Source of the DNA: Aselliscus stoliczkanus
Taxonomy: Eukaryota > Chordata > Mammalia > Chiroptera > Hipposideridae
Direction: 5' to 3'
Length of the DNA stretch: 64,000 bases
NCBI GenBank assembly: GCA_033961575.1
Contig: CM066736.1
Span: forward strand, 92,326,852-92,390,851
The stretch's first letter is position 1. Each line of letters opens with the position of its first letter. Below the pieces are notes generated by a model. The model searched no databases. It was given only the letters and a program-made list of their open reading frames with translations, and was not told the origin of the DNA. The translations under genes were made by a program, and so were the position numbers. Below are positions 11,623 through 24,429 of this stretch, in pieces.

Positions 11623-11767
11623 ATGCCCGGGGCCAGGGACGCGCTCTGTCACCAGGCGCTGCAGCTGCTGGCCGAGCTCTGTGCCCGTGGGGCCCTGGAG
11701 CACGACAGCTGCCAGGATTTCATCTACCACCTGCGGGACCGCGCCAGACCCCGGCTCCGCGACCCAG
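11623..11767 (+). CDS. SYT9: Synaptotagmin 9, coding exon 1
   Basis: The exon encodes residues 1-48, beginning MPGARDALCHQALQLLAELC, plus the first base of codon 49, and ends CAG|GTGAGT (donor at 11768). I recognise the sequence as the N-terminus of mammalian synaptotagmin 9. SYT9 is a vesicle membrane protein acting as a fast calcium sensor for regulated exocytosis in some neurons and endocrine cells; it binds SNAREs and acidic phospholipids through two C2 domains. This exon supplies the short lumenal head, with cysteines at 9, 20 and 30 that may be modified or form disulfides. The ATG has G at -3 and lies in the CpG island. An out-of-frame ATG lies 13 nt upstream. The phase-1 junction matches exon 2 exactly (G + AT = Asp49). 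Confidence 0.96.
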
Positions 11768-12450
11768 GTGAGTGCCGCTGCCGCTGCCAGGCGCGACCAG
11801 AGGGCCCTGGGCTGGGAGTTGGGGCTGCACCCGGGCCTGTGGCAGAAGAGCGACGCGGACTGGAGAGAAGAGGGGGTCGGGGTGGGGGGGCACGGGGTGG
11901 CCACCGACCTAGAGGAGGGGATCTGGAACCAGCGCACCGGGGCCTGACGCCGGAATCGGGCGGGGACCCCGGCGGAGGCTGCTGCGCGGAGGCCGAGATC
12001 GGGTGGGCTGGGGTAGGGTTGGAGGGACCACGCCCGCCACCTGCGCGCCCATCCCTCGGGCTCCTGGGGGCGGCTCCCGAGCTCTGAGCTCGGCGTTGCA
12101 CTTCCCGGGCTCTGCGCTCCAGGCGAGGGGAGGCCGCGGCGGCCTCACGAGCCATGGGAAGGGGGAAGACGCCGGAGGAAACTCTGGGAAGTTGGGAGTT
12201 GGGGACGGCCCCGGGCTGCGACTGAATCCCACTGGGCCCTTCCCATCCTTGAACCGGAGTGCCCATTTCCCTTCGTTGGTCTAGGTTGAGAACGGCGGAG
12301 CAGGACCCAGCGGCGTTAGGCTAGGGACAGGGAGTCTCGGGTCCTGGGCAGCCGGGCCTGAACCCGTTCCAAGCGGGTCACTTGGCGCGGAGGCGGCCTG
12401 GGCCTGGGTGTCTGGCTGGACCAGCTGCCACCGCTGGGCACACACGGGTC

Positions 12451-14500
12451 GGTGGGCTCGCTGGTCACGGCTTGTGCACCTGCAGTTAGTTATCCCTAGT
12501 AAAAGTACGAAGCTGCTAACTTTGGAAAGTTCGTTTATGTGGGCATTTGACCAATTAAGATTGGAGGAGGGAGTTTGAGTGGAGCCCTTTGCTTTCCCCA
12601 AGGGCCCTGGGTCTACTACTTCTGTCTTCTCACGCACTGCTGGTTACTGGAAGACACATTCCTTCCAAATACTTGAGATTCTACTCAACCTGGAGAAATG
12701 TTCTCGAATATTCTCTCAGCCTAAGTACTAAAAAGAAAGGAAAAAAAATTCGTGTTGTGATTGGATTGTTAAAGATAAGGTGAAAAAAACAGCCTTTCCC
12801 CTGATATTCATTCCTGTGTCTAAATATTGGAAATGAGCTATTGCTGTGCAAATTATCCAGCACGAATTTACCTCATTTTAAGCCAGTCTATTACATAAAA
12901 ATCCATTTACGCAGTGGATAAAGTAGAGAATTATTCAATTTGTAAAGAGATACACACTGAGCCTGGCTTAAATAGCATTTCCTTGATAGTATATTAAAAA
13001 AATGGGTCTGTAGGGTAATGAGAATTCATCTGTTAAAAGTTTATATCAGATTTTCCATACTCAAAGGCTTTTCTTTCTATTGGAAAAGAGATTATTGTTC
13101 CCCCTTGCCTGTGGTTGCATTAATTAAGTTTAGCGGATGATCACTAATGTGTTACTTCAAAGTGGAGAATAAAATCGAGAAATACTGTTAATCCCCAGAT
13201 GATTTCCCAGGATAAATTTTAACATCCAGCCTTTGTGTGGCTCGTTACTGGATGTGGTGTGTCACACAGATCGTGGACATGAATGAGAGTGCCTCATTTC
13301 GTGAACTAGGGGCCCAGGATGATGTCCTAAGTGGGAAAAGTTCTCTCCCTTAACAGCAGGAACAAGAAAATTATTTAGCATGTTTCATCCAAAGCAATTG
13401 TTAGTATTGATGCGTCCCAGTTCCTCACCTGTGACTGGGCCATGTGTTTTCACTCTGATCCCACATAAGCAGCTGTCTTTGGCATTTGCACATGAGAAGG
13501 TGGATGAGGCCTCTCGCTGAGCTGCATGTTTAACACTGCACATCGTTGTTTTTTTTTGGCCAATTTTATACCTCTGTTCTTTTTAACCTGCAAGTTGGAT
13601 TCCATGTTCTTAGGTCTTCTTCCTCAGCCTGGGCAGCCCTTGAGAAAGAATCACGGAGAAGACTCCTTACAAGAGACAGATCTGATTCCTTGGCTGAGGA
13701 AGAGCCATAGATAAGAGTATGCCTTGCTGCCCTTTGAGTTCCTAAAAGCACTGCTCTGCTTTCTTAAACTAGGGCGCACAGGAGCTTTGAGGGAGCCCCA
13801 TGCTCCTTGGGTTGTGTTGGGAAGTATCTTGCTTATGAGGAAAGAGTTGAAAGGGGTGCTCTGTGAGTACAAGGTGAGAGGAGCTGAGGCTGATGCCCAC
13901 ATCCAGAGTGCACCCTCTTTTCCAGGGCACTTCAGCCCAGACCAGAATCTCTCTTCACATCCTTCATTCCTCTCCTTGCCCACATTGACACTTACATCAG
14001 ATGCATTTATCTCCATCCCTCTGAAGCTGTTAGATTGTACAAGCCAAGGCCATGGGTTCCATTTAAGAAGAGTTGAGTATAAGTCAAAGTAGCTTCTTAG
14101 GTAAACACATCATATATACTAACAATTCAGGAGTTACTATCAGTGAAAATTTCCTAGGTATTTTTTTCATAAGAGCCACCTTTAGACCTACTTTTCTCTG
14201 TTCTGTACTTCTATACTGGATTTAATCTCTAAGTGTAGGTTAAATTCTATGCAGTTATAAATATTCAGCTAAGTTTTTGGTTATGAATTTTTGAATTATA
14301 TGAGTTTGAATGATATGAAATATTTGAATTTTATGAATTATTCAGGATACTGGTTTTCCACTGATATTCCAGCTTTGTATTTCTAGAGACTTTCCTTCAT
14401 TTTTCTGATGAACTAGCAAATGTTCACCTGGTCAGGTGTGAAGTGAGCCTTATGACACATTATTAATGACGCCTCTTTCTAGGTGGATGTTAACTTTGTT
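12451..14500. other. Intronic DNA, nothing recognised
   Basis: The composition falls from the GC-rich island to average. No repeat or exon is recognised. Moderate-length open frames near 13651-14092 on both strands have no family resemblance. This is the most repeat-poor part of the intron and lies next to the promoter, so it could contain regulatory sequence. Confidence 0.4.
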
Positions 14501-14509
14501 CAGGAACAG

Positions 14510-14705
14510 CTTTTTCTAAACCAGTGGGTTTTGGTGTTGGCTGACCATTAGAAACATGTAGGGAGCTCTAACCAACCAACAAACAAAAATAAAACAAACA
14601 AAACATTAAGAGATTAAATAAGAATCTCTGAGGCTGGGGCCTTGTATCAGTATACGTGTATTTTTGAGTTCCTCAGCTGATTTGAATGTGCATCCAGGTG
14701 GAGGA
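14510..14705 (+). repeat. MER5-like hAT element fragment with insertion
   Basis: The opening 'ccagtgggttttggtgttgg..accattagaaacatgtagggagct' and the later 'aatctctgaggctggggcc' and 'ctgatttgaatgtgcatcc' match the start and end of the MER5A/B non-autonomous hAT-Charlie elements. An A-rich stretch (about 14575-14620) interrupts it. The copy is old and non-coding. Confidence 0.5.
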
Positions 14706-16114
14706 CAGCTGTTGAGACCCTCAAGTGAAGTGTGAATCCACTTGACTCTTCTCTGCTCAGCTCACATTTCTTTCTTGCAAAATAAGGAAAGATGGCATCA
14801 AAAGTCCGGGGTGTTGACTGCTACCTTTGTATAGTTACTACCTAAATAAACTGATTCTTAAGTTTCTTTTGAAATTATTACCCCAAACTTTTATTTTGTG
14901 GGCTCCTTAAAAAATTTCATGAAAATCTATTATGTTCATGCAATTGGGGTAACAAAGAAGAACAAATTCAGACAATTGTGTCCAACTACTGTTTCATTAA
15001 AAGGTCAGAATGTGGAAACTTCGCTAATGTCATACTGTATTGAATCGGAGTGAAGTAGCTTATTAGAAGGTATACATATAAAATAATTAAGTATTGTTAC
15101 TAAGGAAAAATGTCCAAAATAATCATCAAGATTAAATATTAGCCTTAATACAAAATTTCAATGATAGTCAAAAGAGAATCAACTTTAAACACTGGATTTT
15201 ATGAATAGACATTGATGTGATTATGCACAATGGGATTAATTTTTAAAAAATAATATTCATTGCAATCAGGAAATAGGGAATCGTCTAAGGAATGAGGGGC
15301 ATACTGGATGCACAATGTGTGCAGATCTAACTTGCATTTACTTCAGTGACATTTTAGGGCTTCTTCATAAATATTTTATTTAAACAAGTGTATTTTGATC
15401 TCTGTGGGATTCCTCTACATGGGCCAGTGAGTGGTTTAGTCATGAGGTGATTATCAAGAGGGAGAAACAAAAGCAAACTGTAGTAAAGGCATTGCAGGCA
15501 GCCCTGTGGCCAGCTGCCTCTTCCAGAATAAACAATCAAAAGCACAAACTTTGTGATGTGGGCTAAACTCTCAAGGAAAAATTAAGCTGACACCCAAGGG
15601 AACACCCTGAAAGTTTCTGTTTTGTAAAAAGGATAGACATTGCTGTCACTGTCAAAGCAAGTGGCACTTTTGTGTTTGTGTGTGCACGCGTGCTTTCCCA
15701 TATGTCTGGCTTTAAAAAATTCATATTCCCTTAACTGACTGACTTGAAGGAACCAACAAGTTCACATGCTGAAGTCGTATATAGAGAGAGGAGGAGCTTA
15801 GTGAGAGGCAGAAGTGGGAGAGCAGCCTCATTTTTAAAAGGATAACTTGGAGTATGTATTTCTACTCTAAATGAAATCACAATTGCAGCCATAAATGTGC
15901 ATCATGACTTTTTCTTTCAAGTGTTTCATCAGGCTTGCTCTAGGAATGGCTTTAAGCCAAAGCAACACCCAACAACTATGTTTGGCAGAACTCCTTGAAA
16001 TATTCATTCTGTGCATGTATTTTGTCACACCAAAACTTGTATATCAACATCGACAGAACTGCATCTGAAAAAAAAAAAAAAGAAACTCACCAAGTAATTC
16101 AAATGACAAAGTAG
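14706..16114. other. Intronic DNA, nothing recognised
   Basis: AT-rich, with no coding or repeat signature that I can assign and only short A-runs (such as 16068-16081). Confidence 0.4.
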
Positions 16115-16270
16115 AATAAGCAAGAGCTTTGGAGTCAGAATCTGATCCTGCAGTTACTGGCTTTATGACCCTGAGCAAAATACTCTTCATTATTCATCTG
16201 AAAAATGGGTTTGGGAGGCTGTTGCAGCACAGTACCTAGAGTAGGGACTCAATAAACGGGTTTTGGTGGT
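16115..16270 (+). repeat. MIR SINE fragment
   Basis: 'gagctttggagtcagaatctgatcc', 'tgaccctgagcaaaatac', 'tctgaaaaatggg' and 'cagtacctagagtagggactcaataaa' follow MIR order from the tRNA-like head to the tail. Confidence 0.7.
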
Positions 16271-16384
16271 AGGTGGCATCCTGTCTGTGTTTCCACTCGG
16301 CTCTGTCCATGAGCACGCACATTTCACTTTTTTGTAATCATTCATAGACAAAATGTTCTATTCTTTTTTGTCAGCTTAGCATTT

Positions 16385-16695
16385 TATCACAACCTATTAG
16401 CTATATGTCCTTGGGCAAGTTCATCTCTGTGTCTTTTTTTTATCTGCAGATTGAATTACTAGTATCCAGATAAAATACATGGTGCCCAGGTCAATTTGAT
16501 TTTCAGTTGAACAACAGATAATATTGCATGAGACATACTTATACTAAATAATTATCTTTATCAGATTCAAATTGAATTGGGCATCTTTCATTTTTCCTTG
16601 CTAACCCTCTATTAGTGCCTATCTCATAATGCATATAAAATACCATAGTACCTGTCACATAGCAAATGCTCAATAAACATTAACCATTATTCCTA
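16385..16695 (+). repeat. MIR SINE, split copy
   Basis: The MIR core 'ttagctatatgtccttgggcaagtt' is followed by unrelated sequence, and then at about 16615-16695 by the MIR tail 'agtgcctatctcataatgc..ctgtcacatagcaaatgctcaataaac'. About 150 bp of unassigned DNA separates the two. Confidence 0.5.
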
Positions 16696-17629
16696 TTATT
16701 ATTATAATTCGTGGTGAGCAATCATTATTGTGCAATAATGAACTGCTTAACTATTCTTTTTGGGCATTTCTAGCTTCTTGTTCATTACTATAAGTAATAT
16801 TTTATATTTATAGTATCCTATACCCTTTTGGGAAAATTTCTTAATGATAAATAATAAACAATGGGTTCACATGGCTTCGCAGTAGATCTATGCCAGTAAG
16901 CCCTGCTACCTGACAACAGTAAATCTACTAGCATTAGATGGCATATAATGTGAACACAAGGTTCCTAATTTAACAGGGCATGCATATACTCATTTGATTG
17001 TACTTTTTAAAGTGGCTACCTCATTGTTGTTTGTAGTACTTTTTGTTTGTAGGATTGAATATTTTTAATATTTTAAACCTACTTATCTTTCCTCTTATGT
17101 GAATTTTCTTTACCATGTGCCAGTTTATTTTTTGAGAATCTTAATGTATTTCTTACCAATTTAATTAGTTAGAATATAAATATTCTGTCAAACTAGCCCA
17201 TAGGAGCACTGTATAGTGAATGAAATCAGGCTGTCTGACTATATAATCAATCCATTATACTAACTGAATTGCCTTTAAAACTTTTAGGTGTGCATCAGGA
17301 AATAGGGATTTATTGTAACATTCTTTTTGGACAGGAGGTTAAGCTTTAATTGAACAATGTTGAGAAGTTAAGAGTTTTTCATTTTCTGCCCATAATGGGA
17401 AAGAGATGAAAACTAACACATTGTAACATTCTTTCCAATGCAAAGTGCTGCCACTATTTATATGAAGTCTGAAAAAAAAAATCTGTTGTTCCATAACTTG
17501 GGTCTCTTTTTCTTTGTGTTTTCTTTCGCTCTTTCCAACCTTCCTCCCCTCCCAGCATTTATGTAACCTTTACTATAGCCACACTGATATGATCACTCTT
17601 TTCTAATTATAATTAAGTTAAATTAAAAG

Positions 17630-18010
17630 AAGTTTGTTGAGTGCCTCTTAAGTGCCAAGTACTAGATAATTCAGAGATATGTTAGACATGGTTACTGCCT
17701 CTATGGAATTGAGATAAAACAATAATTACAATTGATAAAATAAAGACAAGAAGGAATATACTGGATGTAGTGCAGAAAAGGAGAGAATTAGCTGACTTGA
17801 GTGAGTCTGTAGAGGATTCCCAGAGAAGCTGATTCTTGGGTGGAGCACTTAACCTGGAATCCGTGAGTGGAAAGAACATCCTAGGGATTTACAAGGGTCC
17901 TAAGATAGAAGAGAATGGATCTTTGGTAATAGTAAGTGGAGTGTGGCTTGGGAGTATTGAAGGATGAGTCTGTTGCTAATAAACACTGGTCAGGTCATGG
18001 AAGTTCTTGA
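17630..18010 (-). repeat. L2 LINE 3' fragment, antisense
   Basis: The + strand reads as a reversed L2 3' end: 'gagtgcctcttaagtgccaagtactag', 'gttactgcctctatggaattgag' and 'gtcatggaagttcttgaatgccattgtcag'. It is heavily diverged. Confidence 0.55.
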
Positions 18011-18904
18011 ATGCCATTGTCAGAGTCCCATGGAGGACTTGGGCTAGAGCACTCTGACCCCAAAATTGCAAAAGAAGTACATTGTGCTGTGATGAGCCCA
18101 AAGGATCTATTCTCAACAAAGTACTCCAGGAGATTTCAGGATGGGGGAAATTCTGTGAGTTCACTTCTCAAGTCTTTCAGGGGAAATAAGCTCAAGTTGG
18201 TAGTGATGCTATTCTTCCTGTCCAAGGCAAGGGCCTGACTGATTGGAATCACTGAGTGAGGGATTACCTATTTTAGATCCCCAATCATGTCACCCTGAAA
18301 CTCAAGTATAATTACCTCCTATAATTGTAAAAACTGCCACTAGCAAGTTGAATCATCTGGTTGAAACGTCTGGGCTCCAGATAGAATTTCAGACTATGCC
18401 AACAGTGACATCTTGCTTCCATGCCTGGTTATTTAATAACGAAAAAGCAACATGTTCAACTGCATTGCAACCATGCAGTTTGTGGATATGCACAGTTTGT
18501 TTTCTCTGATGTTATAGGGCCCAGGAGGGAGTAAACATGGCGGGTCTGCCTGGTGCCCACCAAGCTGTGCTGTGGAGATGCTTCTTTATTCTGTATACAG
18601 GAGTTGCCAAGTTGCCAGCGCGGTTTGTTAAAATAATTGAATTGAATGCCCTTAGGTGGGTCATATACTCTCCACTTTTCATATGCATGCCTCCCCCGCA
18701 ACACACCCACCCCTCACACGTAAAGCTATCACATTTATGGGATATGCCTGCTACTGAACATGTTTCCATTTGTATCAGCTATAACACTACAGAGCCACTG
18801 AAGAATTTTAAGGTGAAAATTGAGGGGAACAGTGATCTGTCTTATAAATTAGAACACTCTGGAGACAGGCTGAAGCTTGAGTCAAGACACTATGATTGGT
18901 GATC

Positions 18905-20345
18905 CCTTTCGTTTACTTATCAAATGTTTACTGAGCCTCTTCAATGGGCCAGGCTCTGTTCTAGGTGTTGTACATATCATAGACCTGGATATAGTATTGT
19001 ACATACAGTACGGAACCAAACAAAATGAAAAGCTTGCCCTCATGGAACTTACATGTTGGTAAGAAGAAAATTATAACACGTAAATAAGTTAATTACATAG
19101 TATGTTAGATGCTAATAAGGAAGAGAATAAGGTGTGGGAACTAAGATGATATCACTGAAAATTTTCTTAGTAAAGATAGAAGGGAGATGCAAGAGCAAGT
19201 CATAGACATATCGGGGAAGAGCGTTTCAGGCAGGGAAATAGCAGATATAAAGGTCCTGAGGCATGTACATGCCTGGCATGTTCAGGTATTAGCCAGGGCA
19301 GTGGGACTGTAGTGGATTTGGCGAGGAAGAGAGACGTAGTAGGTGAGGTCAAAAAAGTGATGACAGGCTGATCATAGGGCCCTATAAGCCATTGTAAGGA
19401 ATATGACTTTTACTCAGAATAAGATAGGAAGTCATTAGAAAGTTTTAAGCAAAAAAAGGATAATATCTGAACTAGGAATAGAAAGGACCACTCTGACTGA
19501 CTGTAGAAGAGTAAGGGTGAAATCAGGATGAGGTATGATGTGGCTGGTGTGAGAGACGATGGTGGCTTGGACCAGAGTGAGCAGTAGAGGTAGTGAGAAG
19601 TGGTCAGATTCCAGGGAGTTTGAAGGTAGAGCTGACAGGATTTTCTGATAGATGGATGTAGGGTATGAAAGAGAGAGCGGAATCAATAATGACACCAAGA
19701 TTTTGGTCTGAGCAAGAGACTAGAGGTGTAATAGAAATAAGCTTGAGAGGCATGATTAGGAACTCAGTTTTGGATGTGTTAAGTTGGAGATGCTTATTAG
19801 TGAGCCAGGTAAGGAACAGATGAGACGATTGGATTTGTAAGTCTGGAGTTTGGGAAAGATGACTGGATGGGAACTACGAATGTGAGAGTTGCAGGTGCAG
19901 AGACATTTAAAATGAGTCTGGCTGAAGCCATGTAGGAAGGCAGTGTGATGAGAGGGGCAAAGAGGACCAAGACTGAGATCTGGGACTTGTCAACATTAAG
20001 AGGTGGAGAGAAGCTGAGGAACCAGCAAGAAAAGACTAATAAAGAGGGACCAGAAAACCCAAGCAAGAGTATTGAACTGAAAGCTAAGACGAAGAAGTGT
20101 TATTAAAGAGGAAGGAATAAAGTCATGTCAAATGCTACCATTATTAGATCAAGTAGAATGAGCATTGAGTACTGACCACTGCAACTGGTAATGTAGGGGT
20201 CACTGGAAGTGATGTTGACAAGCAGTTTTGGTAAAGAGGTGGGAACAAGAGTGGCCTTAAGGTAAATTGACCAGAGAGGAATTAGGGGCAATGCATATAG
20301 ACTACTCTCTCAAGTTTTTCTGCAGACAAGAACAGAGAAATGGGT
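18905..20345 (-). repeat. L2 LINE ORF2/3' segment, antisense, copy 1
   Basis: Starting at the L2 3' end ('gtttactgagcctcttcaatgggccaggctctgttctagg'), the + strand runs backwards through the ORF2 C-terminal region ('gccctataagccattgtaagg', 'gatggtggcttggaccag') into the reverse transcriptase region near 20105-20300. The conceptual minus strand there still shows a degraded 'SMLILLDLIMVAFDMT', corresponding to the CR1/L2 polymerase segment with its AFD-type Asp. L2 was active early in mammalian evolution; this copy is long dead. Confidence 0.75.
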
Positions 20346-20574
20346 TAGAAGATGCTAGTGAGAAGAGTGAGGTTAAGGTTTTTTTGTTTTGTTTTAAATT
20401 ATAAGAGAGAACAGCACCAATGTGATGGGAATGATCTGGCAGAGAACAAAAATGCATGATGTACTATGAGGAGGAGAGGGTTGCTGGAGCAGCATCCTTG
20501 AATGAAAATTTAGATATCCTTCCGACGAGTTCAAGAAAGAAGTCTAGTCTGCACATATACATTTAGGTACCATC

Positions 20575-22050
20575 AGCATAAAGATGATATTTAAAGCCAA
20601 GAAACTAGATTAGCTCACCAAGAGGCGAATGAAGATAAAAGCCAAACAACTAGTTAGAGGTTTAGGGAGATGAGAAGGAACCAACAAAGGAGACTGAAAA
20701 GGATCAGCAGGTACAATGGGAGGAAAATCAGGAGTGTGGTGGCCAGGAAGTGAAGAAAGTACCCCTGGAAGGAGGGAGGGATCCCCTGGGTGAAATGCAG
20801 TTAATAAGTCAGTAAAATGAGGACTGAGAACTGACCACTGCATTTAGCAACAAGGGGTTCTTTGCCTTTGATTGAGTGATTTTGGAGGAATGGTGGATGA
20901 GTGGAGTTAGTGAAATAATGACTAGAGTTTGTTTAGGAGAGAACAAGAGGAGAGATGTTAAAGAAAGAATGTACATTACTTTTTTGAGTTTTGCTGTGAA
21001 ACAAAAAGAATAATTCAAAAGGTGTTTTTTTAAAGAAAGGAGAAAATAACGGTTGGAGAGATGTTAAAAATGATGGAGAGGGTTAAACTGCCTGAGCAAA
21101 GTGCTTGAGGAGGTGAGTTTTTCAACAGTTTATTCATTGTTAAAGAGTCAGGGAGAGTATATAGGTCCAGATGGGTAGGTATGGTTTGGGGATCTTATAG
21201 AAGTTGGTCTTCTGATTGCTCTTCCATTATGGGTGAAAAAGGAAGCAGCAAGGTTATCAGTTGAGAGCGAGAATGGGGTAGGAGGTGATGGAGGCTTGAA
21301 AACAGGAGAGGTATAAATGCTAGTGATGGAGATGAGAGAGTGAAGGGAATAGGGAAGTGGAGTGTGTGTGCCAGGCAACATTAAGGGCCTACTTGAAGCT
21401 GGTGATCATGAATTTAAAGTGTGAATTTTTCACCGTATGTGTGAAATTTTCTCCCACCACATGCAGCACTGTTTGTGCCTGCATGAAGAGACAGGAGTTT
21501 GTGTTTAAGCAGGGTTGTGCTTATGTATGTATGACAATGAAAGAGTGGCAAAGAATTGAGGGTGTACAGAATGGAGTGACTGGAATGACTGACTCTGAAA
21601 TTTCATCTGAGTAAGGAGAGTCAAGTAGACATGTTGGGTTAGGGACAGTGAAGAGGTGGTAGGATTAGTGGATTGTTGTTCCTCTGGGGTGGGATGCTTA
21701 CTGGGAATGCAGTGAAAAGGAGGGGCCAGAGACCATGGAGGGGCTTTTGTTGTTGGATGACTGGGTAGCAGGCATGATCATGGGAGTGAGGCCCTAAGGT
21801 AGGGTGGAGGACAAGTTATTAAAGGAGACAGGGAAAAGAACAAAAAGACCAGAGTTCTGGAGGTATTGAATTAGCCAACAGTATTGAAGAGTGACAACAA
21901 GCCAGAAACGGAGGAAAAGGACCTGCAGAATAGTAGATGCCCATGATGATGATGGATAGTTGTGGTGTAGTGGTGCATTCAGGCGATATAAGACTCAAAG
22001 CTGGGGGATTTTAGAGAAAACACCAGCAGTAGTAGATTATTAGCATTTAT
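20575..22050 (-). repeat. L2 LINE ORF2 segment, antisense, copy 2
   Basis: A second L2 stretch in the same orientation. 'gtaccatcagcataaagatgatatttaaagcc' (20570 on) precedes 'gaggactgagaactgaccactgcatttagcaac' (20820-20853). The latter repeats the polymerase-region text already present in copy 1 at 20158-20190. It continues into more 5' L2 sequence: 'gcaaggttatcagttgagagcg' and 'cattaagggcctacttgaagctggtgatcatgaattt' (to about 21500). The duplicated interval shows two L2 copies, or a rearranged one, laid end to end. Confidence 0.7.
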
Positions 22051-22199
22051 CTAAGCAGAAGTGTTGAAGGAATGCTTTAAAGAAATGGCATTGAAAAAGA
22101 GGTGACAGATATGAAAAATATTTAAGAGGTAAATATTTAAGAAGTAAAATAACCAGTACAATGACAGAAAGTGGGGGGAATCCTAATTCCCAGATTTTT

Positions 22200-22430
22200 G
22201 GCGTAAGAACTTGGGAGGATGGTTATGGGATTTACTGGGTTTTCTTTGGGAAATTTAGCATGTTTTGAGGGAAAATAATAAGATTCATTTTGAATGCATT
22301 AAGTTCAAGGTATTTATGAGATCTGATACAGATGTCCAGGGCAGTTAACTGGTAAACCATTGGGGAGAAGTTACTGGAAATGAAGGAGAATGAGAAATAG
22401 TTGAATTCTAAGGCCACTCCTAACTTGAAG
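22200..22430 (-). repeat. L2 LINE fragment, antisense, copy 3
   Basis: 'tgaatgcattaagttcaaggtatttatgagatctg..gatgtccagggcagttaactgg' matches the reversed L2 segment that lies between the 3' end and the polymerase. It is out of order relative to copy 2, so it is a third fragment. Confidence 0.5.
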
Positions 22431-22439
22431 GGTTTTGGA

Positions 22440-22605
22440 AAGTGATTCTCAATTCCAGCTATGCATCAGAATCAATTGGGAAACATTTTTTTTCTTTTTT
22501 TTTTTTAACATTATTCTCAATTGGGAAACTTTTGAAGACACAACTGCCCTATCCCAGACTGACTAAATCAGAAGCTTCTGGGCTGCTATCTAAAATATCT
22601 TTACA
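22440..22605 (+). repeat. MER5-like hAT element fragment
   Basis: 'gtgattctcaattccagctatgcatcagaatcaattgggaaac' and 'ctatcccagactgactaaatcagaagcttctgg' follow the MER5A consensus order. A T-rich insertion of about 20 bp sits in the middle. Confidence 0.6.
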
Positions 22606-22639
22606 CATAAGTCTAGTGTTGCAAATGACATGCATTTAT

Positions 22640-24429
22640 GGCCTTTAAGAATTGAAATTACTTTTTATAGCCCCATTATCAAAATAAATGCTCTAACCAT
22701 TTGTATAAAAGTGTTATAAAATATTAGGCAAGGAAATCCAAGTGCAAAAATGCATTTATTATCTGTCATTGATAGTTTTTTTCTTACCACAATGTGAGTT
22801 ATCTCAAAGTATTGGTAAGTACAGCTGCTGTTGGCGCAACTAATATAATAAATTTTGTAAAAAATTTAGCTGTAGGATGTAACTGTAGCATCCTGGCACT
22901 AACTGTAATCATGGTCTTCTTTATTGCTAGGCCTGTAGTAATGTGATTATCATTTATATTTAATTTAGGATAACCATATTGTAAATAAACTGAAAATTCT
23001 AACTGGGCTGTGAACTTAGAGAAGAACATGGTTGGCTGTTTGATTCCTCTAGGCTATCACTCATTCTTGCCCATATGCTTACTTCCTGTCAAAAAAACCT
23101 GGGAAACAAGGAAATAGGCATGAATGAGAGGCCACATTAGAACCACTTTTAATGTTTTTCAGAAAATCTTAGATCAAACTTATTTTCGGTTCTGAATTTT
23201 TCAAATAATATGGATGTCAGTGGATGATATAGCCGGACTAGCTCTGAAGGCTTCCCAAACTATCCCAGAGGGAGTGAGAAAACTGTTTGCTTTTCTTCAA
23301 TCTGTTCCACTGCGACTGCTACTTTAGAATTAATGTCACTGTAATAGCCTGAATTTATAGGTCATCCTTCTTTTAGGGCTTTTAAAGCACTTTGTGTGAA
23401 TTACTTTAATTTTCAGGGAGCTAAAATTCATCATATTATGGAATCTATTTCAGAGAGAGTCTACAAGGAGAACCAGAAAATCCCCCAAGTGTTCCTTTTT
23501 TCCTTCTACCTGCTACTGGGAAAACCATCCATCAGTTCTAACTCCACACTGCTGTAGAGCCCATTTATGTGTGGATTACTGTCTGCTTCTCTGGAGAGAG
23601 TCTAATCCTCATAGGTTGAGTTTGAGAGGATCCACTCTGTAGGCCAATAAAGATTAAAATTGCAGCTCTTTTCCATTACAGTGGGTTTTTTTGATCTTTT
23701 AATTTTTATGTTCTTATGCTTCAGTGATTCAATCAAAACCATTTTCCCAGTACCTCGGTACATGAGAATTGGGAAGTTAAATCGGACAGTTTCACAAAAC
23801 AAGAGCTCTATGGCGCATGCTTTTATAGTAAAAGGTGATGGCTTAGGTCACAGTGCTGCTGACATCCTGCAGATTTGATCCGAGGAAGCTCATGGAGAGC
23901 AGCAGGTGTTAAATGGTGACCTTAATGATTCAGCTCAGAACACTGGGAAATATCAGCAGGATGAGAGCTGGCTTTACCCTATCTGATTCTTTAAATGCCC
24001 TAGGAATAGTTTCATTAAATATATTAAAATAACAAGTGCAAAATATCAGTGGATTTTATATTATCTTTATCTGCTCTTTTTCCAAAGCTTCATGCTAATT
24101 AAACTAACATTCCTATAATGTGCAGAATGTGACATAAAAGTCATTAAATAAAACTTACTGTAAATCGATAAATAGTATAATAACCAATAAAGGCTTAGCA
24201 GAAATGAAGCCTTTTACTTTGAAGGAATGAAGCAATATTTAATTATATAGCACCATATTGTTGAAACTTAAGAAGTTAGAAAAATTAGAATTATAATGGG
24301 AAGCTACCACATTTCACTAATAATATGAGACTTCAAATAGACAAAATAAATGCATAAGTAGAGGATAGAAAAATGTTGAAAGTTGGATTTATATGATATA
24401 CTTAACGGAATTTTCTACTCACCAAGATA
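22640..24429. other. Intronic DNA, nothing recognised
   Basis: AT-rich intron sequence with no coding pattern, RNA gene or assignable repeat. Confidence 0.4.

Larger units (their letters stand above)
10950..12450 (+). promoter_or_regulatory. SYT9: CpG island and probable SYT9 promoter
   Basis: There is an abrupt switch from AT-rich flanks to very GC-rich DNA dense in CpG, densest at about 11100-12250 and surrounding coding exon 1. GC-box-like motifs (CCCCGCCCCC near 11300, GGGCGG near 11326) occur and no convincing TATA box does. This is the usual TATA-less CpG-island promoter of neuronal and housekeeping genes, probably with dispersed start sites. Transcription starts cannot be placed from sequence alone. 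Long open frames on both strands here are by-products of the low density of AT-rich stop codons. Confidence 0.85.

Noticed and set aside
10813..11937. 374-codon minus-strand open frame across the CpG island
   Set aside because: It lies antisense to SYT9 exon 1 in GC-rich DNA where stops are rare. The product is Pro/Ser/Arg/Ala-rich low complexity with no family resemblance, and equally long frames exist in other registers.
10859..11947. 362-codon plus-strand open frame in the CpG island
   Set aside because: It is in a different frame from the SYT9 coding exon, begins in non-island DNA, and reads through the SYT9 splice donor. It is a composition artefact.
11724..12266. 180-codon minus-strand Pro-rich frame
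   Set aside because: GC-driven open frame overlapping exon 1 and the start of intron 1, with no domain or conservation evidence.
19435..21381. Series of minus-strand frames of 62-89 codons
   Set aside because: They are broken pieces of the L2 reverse transcriptase reading frame and not genes.
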